The notes beneath the pieces are model-generated. The model searched no databases and had not been told where the DNA came from. It worked only from the letters and a program-made list of their open reading frames with translations. A stretch of DNA of 64,000 nt from Coffea arabica (lineage: Eukaryota > Streptophyta > Magnoliopsida > Gentianales > Rubiaceae), in the NCBI RefSeq assembly GCF_036785885.1, contig NC_092312.1, positions 18,804,001 through 18,868,000 of the forward strand. Reading direction: 5' to 3'. A program made the translations under genes and the position numbers. Each line of letters starts with the position of its first letter. The first letter of the stretch is position 1. Below are positions 13,183 through 25,700 of the stretch, in pieces.

Positions 13183-13640
13183 GGTGGAGCTGAACCAAGT
13201 AGCTCGGCTCAAACTCGCGAGCTACTTGATCAGCAGCTCGAGCTCTAGTTCGGTTGACTAAACTCGATCTCGAGTTCGAGCTGCTCGTTAGAGCTATCGA
13301 GTCGAGCTCGATCTTAGAAATATAATACTCGAGAGTTCGACGAGTTCTATCGAGCTTTTTATAATATATAATTTAATTTTTATTATTGTGAAATATTAAT
13401 AATATCCTTTATTTAAAATTATATATAAAATATTAATTTTTATTACTTGAGCTTGATTAGGCTTGATTGAGCTCGAATAAGCTTGATTTGAATTGGTTAC
13501 ATTTAATTAAACTCGAGCTCGAGGTCGAGCTCGAGTTCCATAAATTGATGTCGAGCTCGAAGTTGAGCTCGAGTTTTATAAATTGATGTCGAGCTCTGCC
13601 TCGAGTTGAGCTTGAGTAGTGCACTATTCAAGCTTGACTC
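13183..13640. repeat. CTCGAG/GAGCTCGAG-rich repeat, probably a decayed hAT-type element
   Basis: The block begins TAGGGGTGGAGCTGAACC, which resembles hAT element termini, and is packed with GAGCTCGAG and its variants on both sides of a very AT-rich centre (about 13360-13440). A direct repeat, GAGCTCGAGTT..ATAAATTGATGTCGAGCTC, occurs twice near 13525-13595. No matching right terminus or target-site duplication was found. A second CTCGAG-rich block lies at 31076-31515. Confidence 0.5.
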
Positions 13641-15066
13641 GACGCTACAGCAGCGTCTCGGAGAGCCCAGTCATTGTTTAACCTGAGTAGAAGAAAACAT
13701 AATACGTACAATAAGTGATCATAACTCAATAAGTATCTTTTCTTAATCTTTTGAAAGCAAAGTCATAAAATAAAAGTTGAAAACCTTGCTACTAATCGAT
13801 TATCCCCTGCCGATTCGATTATCAAGTTTCCAGTTCTTGCGGTTATTTTCGATTCTCAATCAAACCTGGTTTTAATTGATTTTTTTTCAAAGCGATTTTT
13901 TGAATGAATTTGAGTTGAAAGTCTAGCTGATTTTTGGTTCAACCGATCGAACCAACTGATCTGATCCGAGTTTAAAAATATGGATCAAATTTTAAAAAAT
14001 CGCTGCTATCTTTTCTTAATCTTTTGAAATAGTTTCAAAAAATTTTCGTGAGGTTTTTTATTTTTGATTCATTGACCTCTCCTAAATTTCTAACAATATC
14101 ACTTATCGGTAATGTAACCAAAAAAAAAAAAAAAAAATTTGGGTGTAATTTTTTGGCTTGTGGCAACTGTCTCTTAAATGCAATTTGGCTTGACTTAAAA
14201 ATGCAATTTGGCTTGTGGCAACCTGACACGCTACCCACGAGCCACGGACCTGGTTAAATAAACGCTGTTATTGGTAGGAACAGATGGATGCTCTTAGTGC
14301 TTTATTCCTCTGCTTTTAATTGCATTTTTAAGTCACTATAAGCCTGTGAGAAGAACTAAGACCAAATTTCTAGAGATTTTATAAAAAAAAATACTATAAT
14401 GATAGAATATATATGAAATAAAAAGATAATTGTGCGATGTGTCAATGAAAAATTTTGTTTTTTTTTGGAAAACTCACAATCCAAATAAGATCCTTTTTTT
14501 TTTAATAGTATCTTGTGATAATCAATCGCATTATTTTTAGCTTAAATGATGATTGCAGTTTGGTTGGTATGGACCTACAATTGTGGGACAAATTGAAGAA
14601 ATTATAATTAACACCCACACTTGACCGCGAGATAATAGTAACATAAATTCGGAATAGACTCACAACTTGAAAATTGGACACAAACTCTTGGCACCCCTGA
14701 TTATTTTGCTTAGTGCAAATGAAATCTATAGGTACTTGATATGGCATAACTGAGAGTTGAATCTCGTATCAAGGCTAAATGAATGCACATTACTGTAACC
14801 TTCGATTTTTATGCAAATTTTTATTCACACAAAAAGAGTAAAAAAAAAAAAACTTATTTTTGTGCTTGATCATCAACATATTTACTGGTTAGATTTCGTA
14901 TTCGGTCACTTTTCAGAGTAGAGTTAGTATTATTTATATACAAAATTTGAAATTACAGCTAATTTGATAGCATATTTTTTGTCTTACCAATTAATCGGGG
15001 TGAGAATTTTAATCAACGATGAGGGTATATTATATATACCTATATATCAAAAAACCAAAAATGTGG

Positions 15067-15072
15067 TATAAA
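15067..15072 (+). promoter_or_regulatory. Candidate TATA box of PPA6
   Basis: TATAAA in GTGGTATAAAGAGTTG lies 172 bases before the ATG at 15244, implying a 5' UTR of about 140 bases. A longer TATATATAC run near 15029-15040 is an alternative. Confidence 0.4.
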
Positions 15073-15222
15073 GAGTTGTATTGTATGCCTTAGAGCCTTT
15101 TGTGCAACAGTCAACCAATCAGGGCTTACCGTTTGGGTCTGTGGTCAACAATTAACTAGAGCGGTAAACAGGAGTAAGCCCTGCTTCTTTGCTCGTCGAT
15201 TATCAGCAATCAACAATCAGAA

Positions 15223-15243
15223 GCAGCAGCAGCAGCAGCAGCA
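15223..15243 (+). repeat. AGC trinucleotide repeat abutting the PPA6 start codon
   Basis: About seven AGC units in the 5' UTR run directly up to the ATG at 15244. Repeats of this kind vary in length between individuals. Sitting at the start codon, it could affect initiation context; that effect is inferred. Confidence 0.85.
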
Positions 15244-18200
15244 ATGGCGGCCACTAGAGCGATAGTGTCAGCAAGCAACACTATCACCACTTCATTATTG
15301 AGAAAAGCCCCATTGCAAGGCCCCAACAGCCTCAGCTTATGTTTCAACTACAGCAACAAGAGTGGACTTGTTTTACAAAAGAGGAGACTTTTTACCTGCA
15401 GTGCTATCTATAATCCCCAAGTTCAGATTAAAGAAGAGGGCCAGCCTGAAACTCTTGACTACAGAGTCTTTTTCCATGACGGTTCTGGCAAGAAGGTCTC
15501 TTTTTTTGTGGGTTTTATTTTCTTTTGGTTTTTTGGCTGGTTTGTGCCGAAATTCGTTCAAAGATGCTTGCTTTATGACCTGGGATTGAAGGGTTTAGTT
15601 AGTTCTGAAAATGATGTTTATTTGTTTCCTTTTTTGTGCTGGAATCTGTTTAAAGATGCGTGCTTTTATGGCTTGTGATCGAAGAAGGGTTGTTTGATTT
15701 TGAGAATGTTGTTTTTGTGTTTTTTCAGATTTCTTGTTTGATATTCTCAATCGCTTAATAGAATAACTATATGCTCTTTGTACTTCATTAGACTGTTGGA
15801 GTTGTCTAGATACTGTTGGTTTTGTAGCGAATGCTGAAAAATTCTTCTTGACATTCTTAAGTTCGAGTTTCTGAACTCCCATGTTTAAGCGTTTAGCGTG
15901 TTAAAGTTAGGAAAGGGGAAAGCTACCCAACTTCTGCTTTTGTTATTATACTTTTGAATTATTTGGGAGATTTTAAAACTTATAGTCAAGTTTGTAATTT
16001 GACAGTATAAGCACTTCATTTGCCTGGTTTCTGGTTACCATGTGAGCCTTTTGATATCTTGTTTGCTAATATTTTTGTAGTTTTAGTCGAATAAATTAAG
16101 GGTTTTATACAAGCAAATGTTTAGAATATTGAGGGGCCATTCCTCCTTGGACCAGATTTAGAATTATAGTCCGTTGATTATATTGCTTCTTAAGCAGAGT
16201 AGTTGGCAATGTGTAGTTAATAAGTAATGGTTTCTCTCGTAAATTTTCATGAAACATTCTGTATCAATTTTATGTGCAGATTTCTCCTTGGCATGATATT
16301 CCATTGCATTTGGGTGATGGCTTGTTCAATTTTATTGTTGAAATTCCCAAAGAATCAAGCGCAAAGATGGAGGTTGCAACCGATGAACATTTTACCCCTA
16401 TAAAACAAGATACGAAAAAGGGAAAACTTCGATATTATCCGTAAGACTAAATTCATATTCTTTTTATGCTTTTTATTTACATGTCTTAGGCTTGACTGAT
16501 CACTGCTGCTGCCCAATTTGGAATCACTATGTTAACTTACTGGTGACAGACTGGTTAATGGACACATTTCAATTGATTTTGTACTCGGTGCAAATTATGT
16601 TAGTGCCTCACCTATGAGTTTCTTTGCTGGTTCTCTCTGATGGTTCATGGACCTTAAAGTACCCTTATTTCTCATTCCCTTGAATAAATCAAGAGATTCC
16701 AAAAGATAGATATCTCTGACTAAGAATTTCCTTTTAGAATTCTTCACATGGCAAGTTCAGATTTTCAACCAGTCACACCTTAGACGTTGACTAAATCACC
16801 AACCATTGACATTCAGCGTGGAAGTTTTGGCTCCTATCAGAGTGATTATTATTTCCTTCAGTGGCTGATGTTTGGTTTTGGGATTCTTTTTATCTAGCAA
16901 AAGAACACTATCATCTGTTTGTAATTCTATGCACATATTTCAGTTATATGCATATTACCTATTGCACTAGCTTTTATCTCTTTAGGACATCTGATCTTTC
17001 TTCACATTTTTTTTCCTTTCTTCCTTTATTCAGGTGCCATTTTTCTGTAATTTCTCAGGTACAACATTAACTGGAATTATGGGTTGCTTCCCCAGACATG
17101 GGAAGATCCTTCATTTGCGAATACTGAAGTTGAGGGGGCATTTGGAGATAATGATCCTAGTATGCTTGCCACCTGCACCAACATTCCATGATAGCTTGAT
17201 TTAACTGAATTGCTCATTCGGCTTCCTATAGAAGCATTGTAGATTTATTCCAAAGTAGCTGGCCTTTTAAATCTTATCTAATCAGTGCTTTTATCTGCAG
17301 TTGACGTTGTTGAGATTGGCGATAACCGTGCCAAAATTGGCCAGGTTCTGAAAGTTAAGCCTTTAGCTGCTCTGGCAATGATTGATGAGGGTGAACTTGA
17401 CTGGAAAATAGTTGCAATTTCTTTAGATGACCCAAGAGCTTCACTTGTTAATGATGTTGATGATGTTGAGAAGCATTTTCCGGTATGCGAAGTTTACGTT
17501 TATGCTACATTTTCTTTTCCTGCTGTTCTGAAGCATGTTTAGTCTTTTTATGATGTGAACTGGGAATTTATGTATTGTAGCAACATAGCTGAAGAAGTGA
17601 CATAATCATCCATATGGTCGTTTCTAAATGGTTTTTTAAATTGATGATCTGACGAGTCCGCTACGTGCATTGACTGTTTAAATGCAAACCTGGAGGAAAA
17701 ATTTATTGAATGCATGTATAATTATTTGACTAGCCCCAAGGAAGAGTGGGAAATTAAGGAAAGTGCTAGGTAGATGCTCAAGCAATTGTGAAAGTCAAGG
17801 GAATAAGAATCTGAAAAGGAGTGATTAAGTGAAAACCACAGAATCTTTCTCAATATAAAATACTGGTCCCCCTTCTCACGAATTTTGCTATTTACTTCTC
17901 TTATTTCGGTCAACATCTGAATCACTCCATATGGTAGAAACTGATGAATCCTAGGAAACAATGATTGAGGAATTCTTGTACTACACTTTTCAATTTGTTC
18001 TTTTTTGTTGAATATGGATTTTTAGGTTCTTGAATCGTTCAGTAGTCACTGTCAAACTTTGTTACCAGGATTTCGTGAATGTGCATCTTTTTATGTGGTA
18101 TGGAATCTCAGGTGCAGATATCTGAAGGATGAAAAATTGAATGCCATTTGTCTTCCATCCTCATTTTCTGCTTATAGTTTATATGGAAAATTGATAATCG

Positions 18201-18906
18201 CTTATGGTTCATGGAGACCAGAACTGATATCAGAAGCCTTAGTTGTCTACTAGTGGACTCAGCCCTCTATTCCGCGTGTTTTTGTTATCTCCTCTATTTT
18301 TAGGAAGATCTGTAGTTTAAATAATTCAACGTTGACGTCCCTGTATGTTTTTATTGTAAAAACAGATTTAAAAACATTCGGTGAAAAGCGTTTCAATTAA
18401 GAGTAAAGTTGGAAGCTGATGTTAAAAGTCATGTATATCTGTCACTTCACTAGCTCTTTAATGGTTGTAACGCTTCCAAACCCTTCAAACTATTGTTTGG
18501 AAGCGGAGCACTTGTTCTTCTGAAGTTCAACAAGTACAAGATAGGACTAAATTTCTTTGTGCCTGTAAATTTCCAGGGCACTCTTACTGCAATCAGGGAC
18601 TGGTTTAGGGACTACAAGATTCCTGATGGAAAACCTGCTAACAAGTTTGGTCTAGGGAATAAACCAGCAGATAAGGTATGGTGCAATTTAAGCCTTAAAA
18701 CCATTTACTAATATGCAGCCGATGTTTTTTTGTACTTCTTTTCCTTTTTTCTCAAGCCTTTTGTATTCAATGCTATTTTTGTATACCAACATGCTATTTA
18801 CTTGTCATAACAGGAATATGCGCTTAAGGTCATAACAGAAACCAACGAGTCCTGGGCTAAACTGGTCAAGAGATCTGTCTCTGCGGGTGAACTTTCACTA
18901 GTGTAA
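15244..18906 (+). CDS. PPA6: Soluble inorganic pyrophosphatase, chloroplastic
   Basis: Hydrolyses pyrophosphate to two phosphates, pulling forward PPi-releasing reactions of the plastid such as ADP-glucose synthesis. Six exons join in phase: 15244-15495, 16280-16440, 17059-17159, 17301-17482, 18577-18675, 18814-18906, giving 295 residues. Residues 1 to about 53 form a Ser/Arg-rich, acid-poor transit peptide ending near CSAIYNPQV. The catalytic core keeps the eukaryotic-type residues: E105, K113, E115, R135 in [10 protein letters not shown]145 in [12 protein letters not shown], Asp residues in [16 protein letters not shown], and FRDYK near the C-terminus. The length matches plant PPA6-type enzymes (about 300). 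It lies about 2.6 kb downstream of a diverged copy in the same orientation; this copy has all expected active-site residues and is probably the main enzyme. Confidence 0.96.
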
Positions 18907-19940
18907 ATGGCACTTGGAAGTTTGAGCTGCCTGACATTCAAGGGGATATGCTGTGCGTCTCCGGGAGCCCAAGTGATAGAATTTATTTGAGATGAGAGTG
19001 AATTTTCTTAATCTCCAGATTCAGATGAATAATTTCTGCAATTATCTTGGAGTTAAAATGTACTTCTTGACCTTAGTGTTCTTGTAGTTAAGAAACTTAT
19101 TTGTGAAGTTCTTGGTCGTAGATTTTCCCTTGCGCCAAGAGATGAGATGAATGATAGATGCGGTGGAATACACAAATAAACTGAAAACGGAAGATAAATT
19201 AGGTTCTGGGTTTGAACTGTTCATTTTTTTTGAGATTGTTCATTCACTGAAAGCCCTCTCATCGTTCCCACCCTTCCGATTAAAAGAAGGTGCAGACAAG
19301 CAAAATTCAAGATATCATTTGTTCCTGTGTTTGAAAAAGATGTCATTCGTTTCTAAGTAAATAAATAAATAGCAAGACACAACTGTTCCTGCTGTTGAGC
19401 ATTTTTCACTCTTTTTAAGCGTTCGTCATTCATCCTCTGCAACATTTGAGTACGATTTGGAAATCCACCCATCGCTTTCGGTGAAGCAAATCACACAGCA
19501 TATAGCTAAAGCAGAGGAAGAACTTCAAAGAAATAAATTACGTGGGGAAACAGGAAACGAAGACTTTCCATGGCATGCACACTTGGAAACCGCATTTGGG
19601 CGTCTGACCATATTCTATCAATTTTTGTCTTCAGGGCGCCATTGTGAATTTTGGTCAATACAAAACTAATGACAGAAAGAAAATTACAGAGGTTCCACTT
19701 CAAGATCTCATGATTTTATACTAAAACATCATTGATAATTTTTATGTATACAGGATCAAAAATAATATTAATTTGGACCCCGCGTTACATTACACCACTT
19801 CTATATGATTTTTTCGGCTTTCAAGAACTGCAAGCTAGGCCTAATATGCTACAGTTCCTGTGAGTTTTGCAGGGTTTTATTTAGGTACAATAAAATGTTA
19901 GCCATGCGCAAGTAGCTTAGCAACTACCATTTGGGTGACT
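18907..19940. other. Intergenic region, PPA6 3' flank and 3' flank of the small minus-strand gene
   Basis: PPA6 and the 85-residue ORF converge here, so this stretch holds both 3' ends. A plus-strand frame without ATG is open from about 19375 to 19669 but has no recognised content. No repeat or RNA gene was seen. Confidence 0.5.
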
Positions 19941-20198
19941 TTAACAGTTGCAAAGTTCAACAAGTTCTGGAACCCTCTTGTCAAATGCCTCATCTCCTTC
20001 ATGGGATTTGTTCAGTGCTTGTGATCTGCGTTGAAGAATAGAAAACCATTTCCCCTCTTGAAGCCATTTTCGCACAGATACCTGTACTCGAGAAAGAGGC
20101 AAATTTTCTGGTTGTTCTGCAGCCGGTTGTGGAGGCAGGTCAGTTGTAGGTGCTTGTGTTCGGCGGATCAGGAGGAGCATTGCTGCTGTCGGTGACAT
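19941..20198 (-). CDS. Small uncharacterised protein, 85 residues
   Basis: I do not recognise this protein. It starts MSPTAAMLLLIRRTQAP, has a Pro/Gln-rich stretch (about 17-35) and ends with a charged, probably helical region (about 40-85) containing KWLQEGKWFSILQRRS and RVPELVELCNC. No membrane segment is evident. Gene-like surroundings: a strong splice acceptor (pyrimidine-rich, TTTTTGCAG) ends at 20223, just upstream of the ATG. An in-frame TGA lies three codons before the ATG, fixing the start. A minus-strand AATAAA signal lies at 19881-19876, about 60 bases after the stop. A 5' UTR intron is therefore likely. The open frame could still be chance. Confidence 0.45.
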   Translation of the reverse strand: MSPTAAMLLLIRRTQAPTTDLPPQPAAEQPENLPLSRVQVSVRKWLQEGKWFSILQRRSQALNKSHEGDEAFDKRVPELVELCNC

Positions 20199-20773
20199 CT
20201 GATATCAGAATTTACAATAATGCTGCAAAAACAAAAGTACAGAATAGGAGTCAGTCTAGCAGTAGTACTTCTTTTTATAGCAGCGAGTCATACGGTTGGT
20301 GAGATGCTTAATTGATGCAGTCTTGAATTGAAATTCTTTAGATTGTAAACAGAAGTAAAACTGTGTGCTAGGTTGCTAATTTGACTGGTTTTGGCCTAAA
20401 ATTTCTATCTTATCAGTCCATCTTCTCTTCTACAGTTTACAATACCCCCAGCCTTGCTGCATTTACTTGCACTTCCAAATTTTTGAGAATTCTTTTAAAC
20501 CTTTCTTTTGCTTGCTTTTTCTACTGTGTCTGCATTTATGCTAAGCCACAATATGATTGCACGCTTGGATGGAATGGAACGGAACTAGACCACGATGTGG
20601 GATCCATCCATACGTCTTTTTCCAATTACCTGTGGATGGATTCATTTCCATGGGCTTGGGACTTGATAAGTTGGTTGTACTAAATGATTTCAGGTAAGTG
20701 AATCTTGGTTTCATGTAATTATTAAGAAGCCGTGGTTTTGGATACGCGACAGAACCTGGTTGCGTTTTTATGC

Positions 20774-21842
20774 TAAAATAAAGGGTTATTATCCCTTTAC
20801 CACCTTAAATTATATAACTACTACCAGTTTACTTCCTAACATCATCTTTTAGTCACTTCACCTCCACAAGTAATTCAACTCAACATGTTAAGAAATTTTG
20901 AACAAAAATATCCTTTTACTCTGTAGCATTACTACACTGTTATTATTACTTTATTCCTTTAAATTATAGTGATATAATCGATTTAATTCCTAACATTATT
21001 TTCTTGGCATTTTACTTCATCGTTAATCTAACTACTATGGTCAAAAATTTTTAAATATATTTACCCTTATATATATAATTAAAAAAATAAAAAATTTAGA
21101 ATGATTATTCTTTTTTTTTTTTCACTTTAAGAGATCCAAAAATATAAAGATAAAAAGGTTTTCTCAAATTTCTTTTTCATACTTATTAATACTATGAAAA
21201 GAAAAAAAAAAGATAGGAAAGAAGGAGACGAAAAATTAGATTTTGCTAAGAAAAAAAAAGTCTAACATTATCGTATTAATTTAAAGTTGTTGGGATTAGA
21301 ATTAAAATCTGGTGGTAAACAGTAAAGTGAAATAATTTTAAAATAATAAAAGTATTTGATTCTTTCTTATTTGTATTTTCTAAAAAAAGAATTGAGCTCT
21401 CTCTCTCTATTTCTCTCTTCCCCTTCCGATCTTTCTATTTTTTTAATATTAATAAGATAGACAATGAAAAAGAAATTAATACTTTTGACTTTTTTTTTAT
21501 ACTAAAGAGGAGAAGAGCCACTCTAAATTTTTTATTGTTTTTATTATACAAAGAGGAAAGTATTTTCTTCTAAAGTTTTTTAACTTGCTAAGTTGGTTTA
21601 ATGGTAGGTAAATTGCCTAAAAAATAATTCTATAAGGTAAATTGATAATGAGACTATAGTTTATGGGAGTAAAATGATAATAACTTGAAGGGCTAAACTT
21701 GTCTTTTTACTTTAATTAACAAATTCCGTTAAATTTGACCGTTAGTCGTGGGGGTAAAGTGACTAAAAGATAAAGTTAAGGGAGAAATTGATAGTGACAC
21801 CGAACGTTAAGAGGGGTAAAGTGATAATAATCCTAAAATAAA
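20774..21842. mobile_element. Non-autonomous Mutator-like element, copy 1, with 9-bp target-site duplication
   Basis: The element spans 20783-21833 (1,051 bp) and is flanked by perfect 9-bp direct repeats TAAAATAAA (20774-20782 and 21834-21842). It begins GGGTTATTATCCCTTTACC and ends as the inverted counterpart GGTAAAGTGATAATAATCC; the terminal inverted repeats continue imperfectly for roughly 80 bp. A 9-bp duplication is typical of Mutator-like elements. The interior is AT-rich with no transposase frame, so it depends on enzymes made elsewhere. A close relative lies at 56311-57388. Confidence 0.88.
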
Positions 21843-21953
21843 AGATAAAAACGTTCAACCTCTTGGCCTTGTCAGTTATCCCGTCCAATCCGTGGTACAG
21901 TAAGAAGTCATTTCGACTTCAAAACCTTGAATTCGGTTAATAACGAGATAACA

Positions 21954-22088
21954 CGTTTGGATTGCTATTTTAGGAGTTTTAGTAAAAATATATATGGTAA
22001 CATGATATATATAAAATAAAAAGTTAATTGAAAAATACATTTAAAAAATCCGTAAAAATTTTTCTACAAAAAATCACAATTCAAACAA
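21954..22088. repeat. Short MITE-like element with GTTTGGATTG termini
   Basis: About 130 bp begins GTTTGGATTGCTATTTTAGG and ends with the imperfect inverted match CACAATTCAAAC. The AT-rich interior includes GGTAACATGATATATATAAA. Similar GTTTGGATTG-ended elements are common in plant genomes and are often assigned to hAT. No clear target-site duplication was found. Part of a related sequence occurs at about 14390-14490. Confidence 0.5.
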
Positions 22089-22112
22089 GGGTGATTAGTG
22101 ACAAACACGAAT

Positions 22113-22281
22113 ACATTCTATCCATATTTGTACCAGACTTTTTTTGATAAGATTTTCATCCCAAGCAGCTTAGAATTGATTACATTCTATCCATATCTGT
22201 ATCTAGACTTTTTGGATAATTGTCAGATATATTTTTTGATAACTTATCTAGAGTTTCATCTTTAACAGCTTAGGGTTGATG
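22113..22281. repeat. Diverged tandem duplication, about 75-95 bp units
   Basis: Two units share TACATTCTATCCATATNTGTA, a CTAGACTTTTT-like block, GATAAGATTTTCATC/GATAACTTATCTAGAGTTTCATC and CAGCTTAGNNTTGAT. The second unit carries extra sequence in its middle. No function is evident. Confidence 0.5.
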
Positions 22282-22798
22282 TATATATGAACAGTATATG
22301 TACTTACATCGTTGAATGTGTGACATTTAATCTTAATTTAAAATTTATTTTCTTTCAATTAAAATTTAAAATTCATTTTTTACACATGTAACATTCATTC
22401 TTTTAATTCAGATCAAATTTGGGTCTAAAGATTGAGCTCGACGAGAAAAAAAAAACAACGTTTGTTGAAAAAGTACTATCAAGTGTTGATATATATAATT
22501 ACTACTTCCGTTTGTTGAAAAAAAAAAAAAGAAAAAAGACAATGTCAAGAAAATACGGGCTCAGCCCATTTTAGGCCCAACTAGCATCACCGTCGTGTTT
22601 TTTGAGTTTCTACAGATATGAGAAATTACAGCCAGAATTGGCATTATTGGAGCAATAGAAGCACCAAAATTTCAAGACAGCACTCCCGAAGAATGCTTCT
22701 AAACAAAGACTGACTTTGCATAATTTCTCTCAATTTTTCTTGAGGATAAGAATTTCAAGAATGTACATCTAATAAGACGCAGGACGTAGCAAAAAATG

Positions 22799-25700
22799 CT
22801 AAGGTTCGTGGGAAGCTGCGCTTGTTTCGGCCGTCTTGTCTTCGAGTAAAGGTGCTGTGTTAGCCCTGTCTGCAGCAGTAACTGGGTGTTGAGTGTCTTC
22901 ATTAAATCTGTCGACGCTGCGAAGAAAGATACCTAAACAAAGCCAGAAGAAAACAAAGCAAAGCAGTTTAGCAGCGGCTGATGCTATATGGAATTTGAGT
23001 TTACCCAAAAACATAATTTTCATAACCTGATTTTTGGGATACCATGCAGAGAAAGTTCCATATATAGAAAATGAAGAACTTGTTCTATTGTTTCCACAAT
23101 TTTCTAAATCATCTGTATCTTTTTACTGTCAGTCGCATATGGGATTTGGAGGACCAAAGGGACTAGCTCTAATGATGTTAATACCAACAGGAGAACACTT
23201 CGTGATGATCTTGGGCCTTACCACCAAGAATCACATCATCAATCTTTTTTTTTTGGTTTTTTTTTAGTTCTTTTCGATTCAATCAACAAGAAAACAAACT
23301 AAACACTCACCAATAAACCATATAGCAGACGCAATGAAGAATATTGAAGTTAGAACCAGCGCACTTATCCTCCAGTTTTGGACATGATCCTGCACAAAAA
23401 GATGTAATTGCTTAAGCGGACAACTCTTATCGATAGAAGAGTACCATATGAACCCAAGCTTAACAGAAGAATTCACTTCTTTCAATTACTGATTTAAAAA
23501 GGGGAGATTTTTGTTTCCTTACTTTGTATGTCATACTCATTTTTTCTTAATCAGCTCGCCTCCAGTTATACTAAACCAAATAAATCATGGGCGTTTCCTA
23601 AATTTAGGGCTTCACTCGACTTCTTCAGAAGACGTTAACTTTAGAGGCCATATTAGCTACTGACAGCCACAGAAACAGCAGCACATATTTGTGCAGTGAT
23701 ACTAACCCAACTTTACAAAAGTTGTAGGCTAAATAGGAGTTTTTTAAATAAAATTTTGCTAAATAATATTTACCATTTGACATCTACACCGGAAGACGAG
23801 TTATGCCCGTATTAGTTTAAACTAAAAAGACAAGCAGACCTGGACAAGTCCAACCAGAGGAGCAGAAGGTACATCCCCAAAGATGTGAATGGAGACGGTA
23901 GATATAGCCATAGATAACGGTCTCAAACTTGGATGCACACAATGTAGGCATACAAAATTCACAGGACCCTGCGTTAACATGAACAGAATGTTAAAAAGAA
24001 TTTGTCTACATTAGTTAGAAACTCCAATGCTTCAATAGATGCTGTGAACAACTATTTCAGGGATACTACCCAACACATTCTACTATTTTAAAATAAACAT
24101 GGTATGTAGAACTAGCCGATGCTTTTTGCAATATAGGAACAGAGGCTAAAGTTAGGAGATTTAATTAAAAAAATAAAAAGGAGAAGCCGATAACACTGAG
24201 AATCACTTAAGGGGACAGGACAGGCGTACGAGTATCAATAACACCTCAAAACTCGTTTCAGTAATTGATGCTTGTGCAGTGATCAATTGCATTGTACAAA
24301 TTGATACAACTTAGAACATGGAATAAATACACCAGTGAAGTGAAGCCACTTCAGGAGAACTACCTGAGTGGCAAATATGAGCACTTCTCCAATTGCTAGA
24401 AAAGCCATGAAAGCATATAGACTCTTGAAACAAAAGGCAGCAAAGCAAAATATCCCCCCAGTGAAGGTTACTGCAGAGAGGAGCTGCAAAATAGATATAG
24501 ATAATTCATTAGTAAGAACCAAAAAAAGCGCCAACACCAATTTTGAAAGAACCAAAATTCTAGGTATGCTTAATTCCCAACATGCCAGAGATGCCATTAC
24601 CAAAGGAATGTAGGACAAAATATAAAGTCTAAGAAACTTCATTTCCTATGGACTTTACTAATAGCAACACCATTTGCACCTGAAAGAAGTAACAGTTTAT
24701 GAAAATATGATAGACATATTATGAACAGTTTCACTCATTTCATAATAAAATTCACTTCTATAATCACTTTATGATTCCAAATGAACCAATCGAATTCTAT
24801 CACAAGGAACCAAATTATTTTGACATTTTAACTTGTTTTTCTGATTATTATTGCAGAGAGAGAGAGAGAGAGAGAGGAATATAACATAATTTTCTGGATT
24901 GATATTCAGTTATCTCCAGTGCTTCATACTCTCTTCTCATTGTTAATGTTATTTTTCAAATTTAGCAAATTATAGTTGAATTACAAACACGAAAAGAAGA
25001 AAGGTATACAAATCTTTCTTTGTTATTTGACTGCATTATTAGAAGTCCAAGTAGTAAAATGAAATGTCCAACAAGTCTATCACTTGGAAGGATGTTTACC
25101 TTGAATGCATTTGGAATCGTGGAAGTCATACGATCCAGAAGGAAACCTCCTGCTACAGTGCCCAATACACCAGATACAACTGTCACACCTCCAAACATCA
25201 AATCTGCATTACTCTGTGATATAAGGTCACTTAATCAATTGTTTCCCAGAATATTTCTTTTTTTTTTTTTTGGAAAATAACTATAGAGAAAAGAACATGT
25301 CAAGAATAAGAATGAAGTAATAACATTATATGGTTCTGTTAAAAAAAATGTCCACATGCCATCATAACAGACAAAAGTGCTCAGAGCTTACCATATGATA
25401 TAAGCCATAACCAGCCTTTGGTCCCCAATAGGAATATGAGCCTATGACAAAGTTATATGCGATGTAGCCTGCAAAAAGCCATTGACAATTAGTACGATAC
25501 TGCTACACAACATCATGATAACGATATCATATATATCACATAACATCTTGCTGTAACTCTCTCTTTTCATTCTAAAAAGTGGACACAGCAGAAAAGTGAT
25601 AATCCATTAAAATTATTCTATCATTATGCACAAAACTAGCAAACTTTAGAATAAAGCAAGGTAAATGATGTACCTAGAACATTCACAACATAAACCTTTT

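Larger units (their letters stand above)
12619..15243. other. Intergenic region between the two pyrophosphatase copies
   Basis: Holds the 3' flank of the left copy, a GCGCGC/ACACAC simple stretch near 12826-12855, a GC-rich block that may be a gene relic (about 13060-13168), a CTCGAG-rich repeat (13183-13640) and AT-rich sequence up to the right copy's promoter. Positions 14380-14490 resemble one half of the small MITE at 21954-22088, ending with the same ACTCACAATCCAAA-like border. No intact gene is visible. Confidence 0.6.

Noticed and set aside
19375-19669. Open plus-strand frame containing EIHPSLSVKQITQHIAKAEEEL
   Set aside because: It reads somewhat like protein but has no ATG, no splice partners that could be justified and no known match. 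Left as intergenic.
20381-20683. 100-codon plus-strand frame beside the small minus-strand gene
   Set aside because: Composition is like translated AT-rich spacer, with no homology or splice context.
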